In this document: positions 19,672-27,671 of the stretch, piece by piece
Numbering within the stretch: the stretch's first letter is position 1
How the letters are laid out: every line of letters begins with the position of its first letter
Source of the DNA: Mycolicibacterium celeriflavum
GTDB lineage: Bacteria > Actinomycetota > Actinomycetes > Mycobacteriales > Mycobacteriaceae
Assembly (NCBI RefSeq): GCF_010731795.1
Contig: NZ_AP022591.1
Coordinates: forward strand, 3,658,001-3,722,000
Length of the DNA: 64,000 nucleotides
Reading direction: 5' to 3'
Notes under the pieces: model-generated
The model's input: the letters and a program-made list of their open reading frames with translations, nothing else
The model's database searches: none
Told to the model about the DNA's origin: nothing
Position numbers and translations under genes: made by a program

Positions 19672-20405
19672 GGGCTCATCAACCCGCCGCGCAACTGAAG
19701 TTCGATGCCGGGACGGGCATGTGCGGCCAGCGCCCGCAGCGCCGACGGGCTGTAGGTGCGCAGCGAGCTGATGACGCCGTCATGTGCGAACGGGAACACC
19801 GGAGCGAACGGAAGCATGGTCGCCAGGCGCAGCAGATGAAGTGGCGACGGTGGCCGAGGAAGGTCGATGATCAGCAGCTTGCCGGCCACCCGGGTGCCCT
19901 CGGCGATCGCCCGTGCGGCGGTCGACGGCGGTAGGTGGTGGAAGGACAGCGCGAACACCGCCAGGTCGAACTGGCCGTCCGGGGCGTCGATCGCGGTGGC
20001 GTCCATCTGCCGGACCGTTGCCCGGGGGTGCCGGCCCAGGTCGCTGTCGGCCATCGCCTCGACGGAGGCGGCTTCCACGTCGGTGGTCGTCAGGTGCGCG
20101 GTCGGATGCCAGTCGAGCAGCTTGCGCGACAAACCGCCGTGCCCCGCACCGAGTTCGAGGATCTTCGGATCGGCGACGTCGGCAACCTCGGCGAGCGCGA
20201 TCTCGGCGAACTTCTCGGTGGTGCCGAACCGCTCGCCGGCCCATTCCAGCGCGCGAATCACGCTGCGCTTGCGGGCGACGTCGGCAGGACGGTCCGAGTC
20301 GCGGTCCAGGTATTCGAGCCGGTCGGTTTCGAGTAGCCGGTCCAGGCACGAGGCGTCGGGTCCGCCGCGTGGCATGCGGTCAATGTCGGCGAGCGGTCCG
20401 GTCAT
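19647..20405 (-). CDS. Class I SAM-dependent methyltransferase (Rv3699-type)
   Basis: About 252 aa from the ATG at 20405. ATGs at 20414 and 20417 add three or four residues. The SAM-binding motif ILELGAGHGGLSRKLL (about residue 80) and the downstream FDLAVFALSFHHLPPS post-motif I region define a Rossmann-fold methyltransferase. The small molecule or protein substrate is unknown. It lies in the egt-glpK interval, like Rv3699. Its start codons lie only 6-18 bp from the divergent glpK start, so the promoters of both genes must sit inside the opposite coding regions or in this tiny gap. Confidence 0.85.
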   Translation of the reverse strand: MTGPLADIDRMPRGGPDASCLDRLLETDRLEYLDRDSDRPADVARKRSVIRALEWAGERFGTTEKFAEIALAEVADVADPKILELGAGHGGLSRKLLDWHPTAHLTTTDVEAASVEAMADSDLGRHPRATVRQMDATAIDAPDGQFDLAVFALSFHHLPPSTAARAIAEGTRVAGKLLIIDLPRPPSPLHLLRLATMLPFAPVFPFAHDGVISSLRTYSPSALRALAAHARPGIELQLRGGLMSPQVVVARC

Positions 20406-20423
20406 GTAGTCCATCATGAAGCA

Positions 20424-21944
20424 ATGCCAGCCGAATTCGTCGCCGCGATCGACCAGGGCACCACGAGCACGCGGTGCATGATCTTCGACCACGCCGGCGC
20501 CGAGGTCGGCCGCCATCAACTCGAACACGAGCAGATCCTGCCGAAGGCGGGCTGGGTCGAACACAACCCGGTCGAGATCTGGGAGCGCACCGCGTCGGTC
20601 ATCATGTCGGCGCTGAACAAGACGAACCTGGCGGCAACCGACCTGGCCGCGTTGGGCATCACCAACCAGCGGGAGACGGCGCTGGTCTGGAGCAAGCGGA
20701 CGGGACGGCCGTACTACAACGCGATCGTGTGGCAGGACACCCGCACCGACCGCATCGCCTCGGCGCTGGACCGTGACGGCCGCGGCGAGGTGATCCGCCG
20801 CAAGGCCGGCCTGCCGCCGGCGACCTATTTCTCGGGCGGCAAGGTGCAGTGGATCCTGGAGAACGTCGACGGCGTCCGGGAGGCCGCCGAGAACGGCGAC
20901 GCGATCTTCGGCACGCCCGACACGTGGGTGTTGTGGAATCTGACCGGTGGCCCGCGCGGCGGTGCGCACGTCACCGATGTCACCAACGCCAGCCGCACCA
21001 TGCTGATGAACCTGGAGACGCTGGATTGGGACGATGAACTGTTGTCGTTCTTCGGGATTCCGCGGCAGATGCTGCCTGAGATCAAGCCGTCGTCGTATCC
21101 GCAGTCGTACGGCATCACCCGCGACGACGGGCCGGTCGGCGGTCAGGTGCCGCTGACGGGGATCCTGGGCGACCAGCAGGCGGCGATGGTCGGGCAGGTG
21201 TGCCTCGATGCCGGTGAGGCCAAGAACACCTACGGGACAGGCAATTTCCTGTTGCTGAACACCGGTGAGAAGATCGTGCGTTCGGAGAACGGCTTGCTGA
21301 CGACGCTGTGCTACCAGTTCGCGGACGCGAAACCCGTTTACGCGCTGGAGGGCTCGATCGCGGTCACCGGTTCGGCCGTGCAGTGGCTGCGCGACCAGCT
21401 GGGCATCATCAGCGGCGCGGCGCAGAGCGAGGCGCTGGCTCGCCAGGTCGAGGACAACGGCGGCGTGTACTTCGTGCCCGCATTCTCGGGATTGTTTGCG
21501 CCGTACTGGCGTTCGGATGCCCGCGGCGCGATCGTCGGGCTGTCGCGGTACAACACCAACGCTCATCTTGCGCGCGCGACGCTCGAGGCGATCTGCTACC
21601 AGAGCCGCGACGTCGTCGACGCGATGGAGGCCGACTCCGGCGTGCATATGGAGGTGCTCAAGGTCGACGGCGGCATCACCGCCAACGATCTGTGCATGCA
21701 GATTCAGGCCGATGTCCTCGGCGTCGACGTCGTCAAGCCGGTCGTCGCCGAGACCACCGCGCTGGGTGCGGCATACGCCGCCGGTCTCGCGGTCGGGTTC
21801 TGGGAGAACGCCGACGACCTGCGGTCCAACTGGCAGGAGGGCAAGCGCTGGACGCCGTCGTGGAGCGACGAGCAGCGCGAGTTCGCCTACGCCGGTTGGC
21901 AGAAGGCGGTACAGCGCACCCTCGACTGGGTCGACGTCGAGTGA
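20424..21944 (+). CDS. glpK: Glycerol kinase
   Basis: 506 aa FGGY-family kinase forming glycerol-3-phosphate from glycerol and ATP. Visible are the N-terminal phosphate loop AAIDQGTTSTR (residues about 7-17), the glycerol-binding TNQRETALVW and WQDTRTD region, the KNTYGTGNFLLLN loop, and the C-terminal VDGGITANDLCMQIQADVLG FGGY signature. The length matches GlpK. There is no obvious ribosome site because the divergent methyltransferase begins immediately upstream. A strong hairpin follows the stop. Confidence 0.96.
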   Translation: MPAEFVAAIDQGTTSTRCMIFDHAGAEVGRHQLEHEQILPKAGWVEHNPVEIWERTASVIMSALNKTNLAATDLAALGITNQRETALVWSKRTGRPYYNAIVWQDTRTDRIASALDRDGRGEVIRRKAGLPPATYFSGGKVQWILENVDGVREAAENGDAIFGTPDTWVLWNLTGGPRGGAHVTDVTNASRTMLMNLETLDWDDELLSFFGIPRQMLPEIKPSSYPQSYGITRDDGPVGGQVPLTGILGDQQAAMVGQVCLDAGEAKNTYGTGNFLLLNTGEKIVRSENGLLTTLCYQFADAKPVYALEGSIAVTGSAVQWLRDQLGIISGAAQSEALARQVEDNGGVYFVPAFSGLFAPYWRSDARGAIVGLSRYNTNAHLARATLEAICYQSRDVVDAMEADSGVHMEVLKVDGGITANDLCMQIQADVLGVDVVKPVVAETTALGAAYAAGLAVGFWENADDLRSNWQEGKRWTPSWSDEQREFAYAGWQKAVQRTLDWVDVE

Positions 21945-21989
21945 TTTGTGGAGCCGCAGCGGCGCTGACCGCCGCTAGGGCTCCACAAA
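21945..21989 (+). terminator. Hairpin terminator after glpK
   Basis: TTTGTGGAGCC (21945-21955) pairs exactly with GGCTCCACAAA (21979-21989), and an inner 7-bp AGCGGCG/CGCCGCT stem continues it with one mismatched step. It starts directly after the glpK stop and ends 8 bp before the stop of the convergent padR, so it can work in both directions. Confidence 0.75.
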
Positions 21990-21997
21990 CCGCAAAA

Positions 21998-22723
21998 CTA
22001 TTCGGACTCGCCGAGGATGCCGTAGATCTCGCGGCGGGCGTTGTTGACGATGTCGACGATCCGCTGTTGCTGCTCCTCGCCGGTGGCGTAGGCCGCCTGC
22101 GCGACGGCGCCCATCAGCTGCGCGACCGCGCTCTGCAGGTTGACGTGGCTCGGGTCGACGTTGTCGGCGATCTCCTCCCACGGCGCGGTATCGATCTTCT
22201 CCACCGCAGTGCGTCCGTCGTCGGTGAGGTCGAAAAGCTTCTTGCTGCCGTCACTTTCGGTCGCCACGATGAGTCCCTCGTCGACCAGCAGCTGCAGCGT
22301 GGGATACACCGATCCGGGGCTCGGCCGCCACAGGTTCTGGCTGCGCTCGGCGATCTCCTGGATCATCTCGTAGCCGTGCATGGGCCGTTCGGCGAGCAGT
22401 TTGAGGATCGCCGCACGCACATCGCCGCGACGGCCACGGCCGCGACGGCGGCCGCGGTGCAGCCCGCCGGGGCCGAAACCCGGACCGAAGCCAGGGCGGA
22501 AGCCGAATCCGCCGCGCGGGTCGAAGCCGAACTCGAAGCCCCCGCGACCGGCATTGAACCCGGGTGGGCCGCCGAAGCCGGGCCCGCTGTCGTGCTGGCG
22601 GAATTGTTCGCGCAGGTTCTCGCGGAACTCGCGCCGGGCCTGCCGCCGCTGCTGATGCAGCGCGCGCCGGTCCAGTGGGGTGAAGCCGAAGCCGCCGGGC
22701 GGCGGCGTGAAGGGGTCTGTCAT
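21998..22723 (-). CDS. PadR-family regulator with Gly/Phe/Arg-rich N-terminal extension
   Basis: 241 aa. The PadR winged-helix domain begins at about residue 100: DVRAAILKLLAERPMHGYEMIQEIAERS, then PSPGSVYPTLQLLVDEGLI. It is followed by a C-terminal helical segment for dimerisation. The first 100 residues are unusual: a PPPGGFGF-type start, a charged helix (RRQARREFRENLREQFRQ), then a low-complexity Gly/Phe/Pro/Arg tract ending in GRRRGRGRRG. The Arg-rich tract may bind DNA non-specifically. The gene converges on glpK. Its target is not evident. Confidence 0.88.
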   Translation of the reverse strand: MTDPFTPPPGGFGFTPLDRRALHQQRRQARREFRENLREQFRQHDSGPGFGGPPGFNAGRGGFEFGFDPRGGFGFRPGFGPGFGPGGLHRGRRRGRGRRGDVRAAILKLLAERPMHGYEMIQEIAERSQNLWRPSPGSVYPTLQLLVDEGLIVATESDGSKKLFDLTDDGRTAVEKIDTAPWEEIADNVDPSHVNLQSAVAQLMGAVAQAAYATGEEQQQRIVDIVNNARREIYGILGESE

Positions 22724-22789
22724 GTCCGTTTCCTTTGATCGTTAGAAAGCGCGTCGTGCGCTTCCGATACGTAGACGATATATCGGAAA

Positions 22790-23335
22790 CTATCGTGATG
22801 CCACGTTGTGGCGTCGGTCCCGGTCGTCGATTCCCGCGATCACCGATCGCGCCCACTCCGCTTCCATCGCATTCAGCCGCAGCCCGTATTCGAGCGCCGC
22901 TCGGCCGTAGAACAGCTCGTCACGGTCGTCCCAGGCGATCGAGTCGCGCAGCTTCTCGAGCCGGATGCCTTCGGCGTCGGCGCGCTCGGCCATCGCCGTC
23001 AGGTGCTCGCGCGCCTGCTCATGAGTGGTTTCGCCGAGCAGGAAGATGCGCAGGAGCGCGGGGCTGCGAAATGGCGGATCATCCTGCGGATTGACGATCC
23101 ACCGCCGCAACTCTGCCCGGCCGGCGTCGGTTATGCGGTACTCCTTGCGGCCGCGCGGACCGGTGGCCGACACTTCGATCAACCCGGCGTCGGCCAGCTT
23201 GTTCAGCTCGCCGTACAACTGGCTCTGGGTGGCCGGCCACACGTTGGCCATCGACTTTTCGAAGTGCTTGAGCAGGTCGTATCCGCTGCCCGGTTGTTGG
23301 GCGAGGAGTCCCAGCGCCGCGATTCGCAAGCTCAT
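22790..23335 (-). CDS. PadR-family transcriptional regulator (vinR/PadR-C type)
   Basis: 181 aa from the ATG at 23335 (MSLRIAALGLLAQQPGSGYDLLK). The frame is open to an ATG at 23362, but that codon lies inside the operator palindromes, so the internal start is preferred. The N-terminal winged helix includes QSQLYGELNKLADAGLIE and GRKEYRITDAGRAELRRW. The C-terminal Vir_act_alpha_C-like domain includes FLLGETTHEQAREHL. It is divergent from the carotenoid oxygenase gene, with two copies of a perfect palindrome between them, so autoregulation and control of that gene are likely. Confidence 0.88.
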   Translation of the reverse strand: MSLRIAALGLLAQQPGSGYDLLKHFEKSMANVWPATQSQLYGELNKLADAGLIEVSATGPRGRKEYRITDAGRAELRRWIVNPQDDPPFRSPALLRIFLLGETTHEQAREHLTAMAERADAEGIRLEKLRDSIAWDDRDELFYGRAALEYGLRLNAMEAEWARSVIAGIDDRDRRHNVASR

Positions 23336-23356
23336 CGCCTCACCATACTCCACTAT

Positions 23357-23380
23357 TGACATGTCATAGTTGACATGTCA
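23357..23380. promoter_or_regulatory. Tandem palindromic operator, TGACATGTCA twice
   Basis: TGACATGTCA, itself a perfect palindrome, occurs at 23357-23366 and again at 23371-23380, separated by TAGT (14 bp centre to centre). It sits between the PadR start (23335) and the oxygenase start (23411), overlapping the probable promoters. The PadR encoded next door is the natural candidate to bind it. Confidence 0.75.
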
Positions 23381-23410
23381 GTGTCGGGTTACCGACTTCA
23401 GGAGATCCAG

Positions 23411-24745
23411 ATGACCGAGACCACCGACTCGACACTTTTCGGGGCCGACGACTTCTTCCGGCGCGGCAACTACGCCCCGGTCGCCGACGAACTGACCGAA
23501 TACGACCTTCCGGTGCACGGCGCGATACCGCCCGAACTCGACGGCTGGTATCTGCGCAACGGGCCCAATCCGCGGCAAGCCTCAGCGCACTGGTTCACCG
23601 GTGACGGCATGATCCACGGCGTCCGCATCGAGGGTGGCCGGGCCAAGTGGTACCGCAACCGGTGGGTGCGGACCGACAGTTTCATCTCCGACTTTCCGCT
23701 CTACAACGCCGACGGCACCCGCAACCTGCGCGCCAGCGTCGCCAACACCCACGTCGTCAACCACGCGGGCAGGACACTCGCGCTCGTCGAGTCGTCACTG
23801 CCCTACGAGATCAACAACGATCTGGAGACGTTGGGCGCCTACGATTTCGGGGGCAAACTCGTCGACTCCATGACGGCTCATCCCAAGATCTGCCCGACGA
23901 CCGGCGAGTTGCACTTCTTCGGTTACGGCAACATCTTCGCCCCGCACGTGACGTATCACCGCGCCGATGCCACCGGCGAGTTGACCGTCAACCGGCCGCT
24001 CGACGTTCCGGCGCTGACGATGATGCATGACTTCGCGTTGACCGCGTCGTACGTCGTCTTCATGGACCTGCCCATCGTGTTCGACCTCGACATCGCCATG
24101 AAGGCCGAAAGTGACATGCCGTACCGCTGGGACGATGACTACGGCGCCCGGTTGGGCCTGCTGCGCCGCGACGACCCGTTCGGGGAAGTGCGGTGGTTCG
24201 AGATCGACCCGTGCTACGTGTTCCACGTCGCGAATGCGTACGACAGCGAGGATTCCGTTGTGCTGCAGGCAGTTCGCTATCCCGAGCTGTGGCGGGGCAC
24301 CGGCGGTTTCGAGGCCGACGGCGTGTTGTGGAGTTGGACGATCGATCCGGCCACGGGCACCGTCACCGAACGTCAGTTCGACGACCGCGCGGTCGAGTTC
24401 CCGCGCATCGACGATCGGTTGGCCACCCTGCCGGCCCGATACGCCATCGCGGTCGGTGACGGCCGACTCGTGCGCTACGAGCTGTCGACCGGCGCGGCGG
24501 TGGAGCACACCTTCGGTACCGCGGAAGCCCCTGGCGGGCCCGGCGAGGCGGTGTTCGTCCCGTCGACGTTCGGGCCGGCCGACGAGAGCAGCGGGTGGTA
24601 CCTCGGCTATGTCTACGATTCGGTGCGCGACGGCAGCGACCTCGTGATCATCGACGCGTCGGACTTCTCGGGTCCGCCGGTCGCGAGAATTGAGCTACCG
24701 CAACGGGTCCCCTACGGCTTCCACGGCAACTGGATCGCCGGTTGA
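23411..24745 (+). CDS. Carotenoid oxygenase family protein
   Basis: 444 aa from the ATG at 23411, with AGGAGA 5 nt upstream. Non-heme iron dioxygenase of the RPE65/CCO family, a seven-bladed propeller. All four iron-binding His are recognisable: TAHPKICP, MMHDFALT, YVFHVANAYD and the C-terminal YGFHGNW. Substrates of such enzymes in mycobacteria include carotenoids/apocarotenals and lignin-type stilbenes, and which one applies here cannot be told. Control by the adjacent PadR (a family often sensing phenolics) would suit a stilbene or phenylpropanoid substrate, but that is inference. Confidence 0.9.
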   Translation: MTETTDSTLFGADDFFRRGNYAPVADELTEYDLPVHGAIPPELDGWYLRNGPNPRQASAHWFTGDGMIHGVRIEGGRAKWYRNRWVRTDSFISDFPLYNADGTRNLRASVANTHVVNHAGRTLALVESSLPYEINNDLETLGAYDFGGKLVDSMTAHPKICPTTGELHFFGYGNIFAPHVTYHRADATGELTVNRPLDVPALTMMHDFALTASYVVFMDLPIVFDLDIAMKAESDMPYRWDDDYGARLGLLRRDDPFGEVRWFEIDPCYVFHVANAYDSEDSVVLQAVRYPELWRGTGGFEADGVLWSWTIDPATGTVTERQFDDRAVEFPRIDDRLATLPARYAIAVGDGRLVRYELSTGAAVEHTFGTAEAPGGPGEAVFVPSTFGPADESSGWYLGYVYDSVRDGSDLVIIDASDFSGPPVARIELPQRVPYGFHGNWIAG

Positions 24746-24747
24746 CG

Positions 24748-24848
24748 CGCTCGCGGATAAGCAGCGACCACGGCGGATCCATCCGCATCCGCAGCACGAA
24801 CGCGCCGCGCGCCCGCACACCGTCGAGCAAGCCGACAACGGCGTCCAC
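24748..24848 (-). pseudogene. Remnant of an AraC-family regulator (N-terminal cupin start only)
   Basis: Reading from a GTG at 24848, the frame gives VDAVVGLLDGVRARGAFVL and continues through RMRMDPPWSLLIRE. This is the characteristic beginning of AraC regulators with a cupin_6 sensor domain (typically D-x-L-x-x-L-L-D-G-x-R-A-R-G-A-F ... PPWSLRI). After about 33 codons the resemblance stops and the frame runs into the 3' end of the carotenoid oxygenase gene. The rest of the cupin domain and the HTH are missing. It begins 10 bp after the TetR stop on the same strand. Confidence 0.55.
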
Positions 24849-24857
24849 GCTTCGAGC

Positions 24858-25490
24858 CTATCCCGCGGATGCGCGGTAGCCGGCCAGGAAGACGGCGATA
24901 CCGGCGGCGACGTGCTGGTCGACGTCGATTGTCTGGAGCACATCGGGCCCGCCGTGAAACAGCGCCTGGTCGATGCACCGGCCGACGATCAGAAACGCGA
25001 AATGTTCGGCGGCCAAGACGGGTTCGGGCGCGTGAAGCAGACCGCGGTCGTGCAGGTGACCGAAGGAGGCGGCGTAGGCGGCCAGCGTTCGGGCAGGCGC
25101 GCGCTCGTAGTACAACCGCGCCAGCGCCGGCGATCGATTGGCCTCGCCGATGATGAGTCGGCGCAACTGCACGACCGGTTCCTGCAGGACCGCCCGCAGA
25201 TAGTCACCCGCAAGAACGGTCAGGTCCGCCTCGAGATCGGAGGTCTCGGCCAGCGCCTCGATGCGGTCGGCAAACGGGGCGACCGTGCGCTCGAGAGCGT
25301 CGTCGACGATCGCGAGAAGCAGTTCCTGCTTGTCGCCGAAGTGCTTGTACACCGTCTGCTTGGACACCTCGGCCGTCGCGGCCACCTGATCCATGCTGGT
25401 GCCCTGGTAACCGTTGCCCAGAAAGAGCGCACGCCCCGCGGACAGGATCGATGCGCGCTTGCGGGCCGACCGGCCGAGTGCCTCCGTCAT
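24858..25490 (-). CDS. TetR/AcrR-family regulator
   Basis: 210 aa from the ATG at 25490. The open frame extends to 25607 but passes through the operator and promoter. The HTH is GRSARKRASILSAGRALFLG ... AATAEVSKQTVYKHFGDKQ (residues about 5-55), close to the TetR_C_7-type mycobacterial group. The C-terminal ligand domain has no identifiable specificity. It is divergent from the DUF998 membrane protein, with a perfect 15-bp palindrome between them, so it probably represses that gene and itself. Confidence 0.9.
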   Translation of the reverse strand: MTEALGRSARKRASILSAGRALFLGNGYQGTSMDQVAATAEVSKQTVYKHFGDKQELLLAIVDDALERTVAPFADRIEALAETSDLEADLTVLAGDYLRAVLQEPVVQLRRLIIGEANRSPALARLYYERAPARTLAAYAASFGHLHDRGLLHAPEPVLAAEHFAFLIVGRCIDQALFHGGPDVLQTIDVDQHVAAGIAVFLAGYRASAG

Positions 25491-25505
25491 CACCGGACAC
25501 ATAGT

Positions 25506-25520
25506 ACTAGACAGTCTAGT
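25506..25520. promoter_or_regulatory. TetR operator palindrome ACTAGAC-A-GTCTAGT
   Basis: Perfect 7-1-7 inverted repeat between the TetR start (25490) and the DUF998 gene start (25564). A half-site-like ACCGTCCAGT follows about 15 bp later. The location over both promoters and the symmetry fit a TetR dimer site. Confidence 0.75.
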
Positions 25521-25563
25521 TCTAAGTAATGTACCGTCCAGTTCCATTCGGAGGGAGCGCTCG

Positions 25564-26226
25564 ATGACTACGACCGACTGTCCGCCCCTGCAGGTGCGGG
25601 TGACCAAGTCACTGCTGGGCTACGGCATCATCGCCGGACCGATCTACGTCGTCATGGCGGCCGCGCAGACACTCGCTCGGGACGGCTACGACCCGACGCG
25701 GCACGCAGTCAGCCAACTCGCCAACGGCCCATGGGGTTGGGTTCAGGTCGTCAACTTTCTGGTCACCGGCGCCATGACCGTCGCTGCGGCCGTTGGCGTG
25801 CGCCGCGCACTCGGTCGGGGACGCCGGTCCGCCTGGGCGTCAGCGCTGCTCGGCGCCTACGGCGTCGGACTGATCGGCGCCGGCGTCTTCCGTGCTGATC
25901 CGTCGGACGGCTTCCCACCCGGCACGCCGCCCGGAATGGGCGAAGTGAGTGGGCATGGCATGGCGCACTTCGCGATCGCCGGCCTCGCGTTCGGCTGTCT
26001 GGTGGCCGCCTGCTTCGTGATCGCCGGCTGGTTCGCAGGCAGCGGTGACGCGGCGTGGGCGTGGTTCTCGCGGGCCACCGGTGCCGTCTTCGGGCTGAGT
26101 TTCCTCGCGCTGGCCGGAACAGGCGGAGCCGCAGCGGTTCTGACCTTCACCGCCGCCGTTGTGCTGGTGTGGGGTTGGTTGACGGCGGTGTCGACCAAGC
26201 TCTATCGCGGCGTGCGGGCCACCTAG
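25564..26226 (+). CDS. DUF998-family integral membrane protein
   Basis: 220 aa from the ATG at 25564, with a strong GGAGGGAG ribosome site at 25550-25557. Six or so hydrophobic helices are present, with the first (LLGYGIIAGPIYVVMAAAQTL) and the conserved YDPTRHAVSQLANGPWGWVQ loop typical of DUF998. The function is unknown. As the gene opposite a TetR repressor with its own operator, it is a probable induced target, perhaps in membrane stress or solvent response. Confidence 0.8.
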   Translation: MTTTDCPPLQVRVTKSLLGYGIIAGPIYVVMAAAQTLARDGYDPTRHAVSQLANGPWGWVQVVNFLVTGAMTVAAAVGVRRALGRGRRSAWASALLGAYGVGLIGAGVFRADPSDGFPPGTPPGMGEVSGHGMAHFAIAGLAFGCLVAACFVIAGWFAGSGDAAWAWFSRATGAVFGLSFLALAGTGGAAAVLTFTAAVVLVWGWLTAVSTKLYRGVRAT

Positions 26227-26293
26227 ACGCGCGCGTATGCGCGCAGGACGCTCGACGATGGCATGCGGCTGTGCGCACCGATTGACTGAAGCC

Positions 26294-26788
26294 ATGACTG
26301 CAACCCCCTTCGTCGTCCTGACCTCGATTGCCGCGCTTTCCGCGGCCGCGGCCGCCGGCATGATGTATGTGTTCTCCACCTTCGTGATGCGCGGGGTCGA
26401 CCGGACCGGACCGGTCGACGCGATCACCGCGATGCGCGCCGTCAACGCCGAGGCGAACACCAATGCTCCGTTCCTGATCGGCTATTTCGGCGCGGCGATC
26501 CTCGCGGTCGCGGTCGGCGTGATGGCCGTCGTGAAGTGGGGCCAACCCGGCAGCGTCTGGGTGTTGGTGGGCGCTGTGTTCGGTGTGCTGGCCGCGGTCA
26601 TCACGATCGCGTTCAACGTGCCGCTGAACAACCACCTCGACACCGTCGACCCCGCCGGCCTTTCGGTCGCCGACGCAGCACGCGAATGGCAGGCGTACTA
26701 CACGCCGTGGACCGCATGGAACCACGTGCGCACGGCCACCAGCATCACCGCGGCGATCCTGATGATGATCGCCCTGCGCTACAACTGA
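26294..26788 (+). CDS. DUF1772 (anthrone oxygenase-like) membrane protein
   Basis: 164 aa from the ATG at 26294. Four hydrophobic helices are seen, with MYVFSTFVMRGVDR near residue 25, FNVPLNNHL and the REWQAYYTPWTAWNHVRT block typical of DUF1772, a family related to fungal anthrone oxygenases. No catalytic metal site is evident, and bacterial members are uncharacterised. It follows the DUF998 gene by 67 bp. Its stop lies 2 bp from that of the convergent RDD gene. Confidence 0.8.
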   Translation: MTATPFVVLTSIAALSAAAAAGMMYVFSTFVMRGVDRTGPVDAITAMRAVNAEANTNAPFLIGYFGAAILAVAVGVMAVVKWGQPGSVWVLVGAVFGVLAAVITIAFNVPLNNHLDTVDPAGLSVADAAREWQAYYTPWTAWNHVRTATSITAAILMMIALRYN

Positions 26789-26790
26789 AT

Positions 26791-27642
26791 TCAGCTGGGC
26801 GGGGTGAACCCGCCGGAGTCCGGAGGCTGCGGAATCGGTTGCCGGACCGGCTGCTGCATCCCGGGCCACGTTGGGGGTGGCGCCGAGGGGGCCGGTTGCA
26901 GTCGCGCGAGTTCGCGGCGATGCCGCTCGGCCAGGACCGCCGCGAGCACCAACTGCGGCGGCATTCCCGGCGGTGGTGGCGGTGAGATCTGCGCGACGAC
27001 GCCCGCGGTGATCCGGTATGCCATCTGTTCGCGAACCGCAGGATTCAATTGCGCTGCCCGGCCGAGGAACTGGCGCGCCAGCTCCGCCTGCTCGGGGCGA
27101 AGTCCGGACAGCTGTAACGATGATGCCCACCAGGCGAGCTGCGGCGGCATCGGGGGCGGGAGCGTCATCCGCGGGGCGCGTTCGCTGATCACGACGGTGC
27201 CGGCGAAGATGTCCCCGAGCCGTTTCCCTTTGGCCGACAACAAACTGCAGATCACCGCGGGCCCGCCGGCGAGCATCCAGATCTCGATCACGCCGGACAG
27301 CGCGCGAAAGAACGCCTGCCGAAAGCGTTCCGGGCCGCCGTCTTCGGACACCACCCGCAGCCCCATCGCGATCTTGCCCAACGACCGACCCCGTGTCGCG
27401 GTCTCGAACACGAGCGGATACCCCAGCAGGGCGAGCACGGTGAAGATGATCATCACCGCCCCCGAAAGCGCCGGATCGAACTGGGTGATCGTCAGCGTGA
27501 AAAGCAGCAGCCCGATCACGTACAGCAGGAAGACCACGGTGATGTCGATGAGCGCCGCCACCGCGCGAACCGGAAGCTGGGCGATCTGAACATCAAGGAC
27601 CACCGCGTCTCCGGTCACCACTGGTTCCTGCGGCCCGACCAT
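26791..27642 (-). CDS. RDD family membrane protein
   Basis: 283 aa. The RDD domain (residues about 20-160) contains three transmembrane helices with RAVAALIDITVVFLLYVIG, TRGRSLGKIAMGLRVV and the KGKRLGDIFAGTVVI end typical of the family. A Pro-rich cytoplasmic tail follows (about 195-283, including PPPPPGMPPQ and PTWPGMQQP). RDD proteins are often next to SpoIIM and MoxR/DUF58 genes, as here and in Rv3695-Rv3692. Some RDD proteins have been linked to ion or proton exchange. The role here is unknown. Confidence 0.85.
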   Translation of the reverse strand: MVGPQEPVVTGDAVVLDVQIAQLPVRAVAALIDITVVFLLYVIGLLLFTLTITQFDPALSGAVMIIFTVLALLGYPLVFETATRGRSLGKIAMGLRVVSEDGGPERFRQAFFRALSGVIEIWMLAGGPAVICSLLSAKGKRLGDIFAGTVVISERAPRMTLPPPMPPQLAWWASSLQLSGLRPEQAELARQFLGRAAQLNPAVREQMAYRITAGVVAQISPPPPPGMPPQLVLAAVLAERHRRELARLQPAPSAPPPTWPGMQQPVRQPIPQPPDSGGFTPPS

Positions 27643-27671
27643 AACGCGACACGCTACTAGGATTCGGATTC

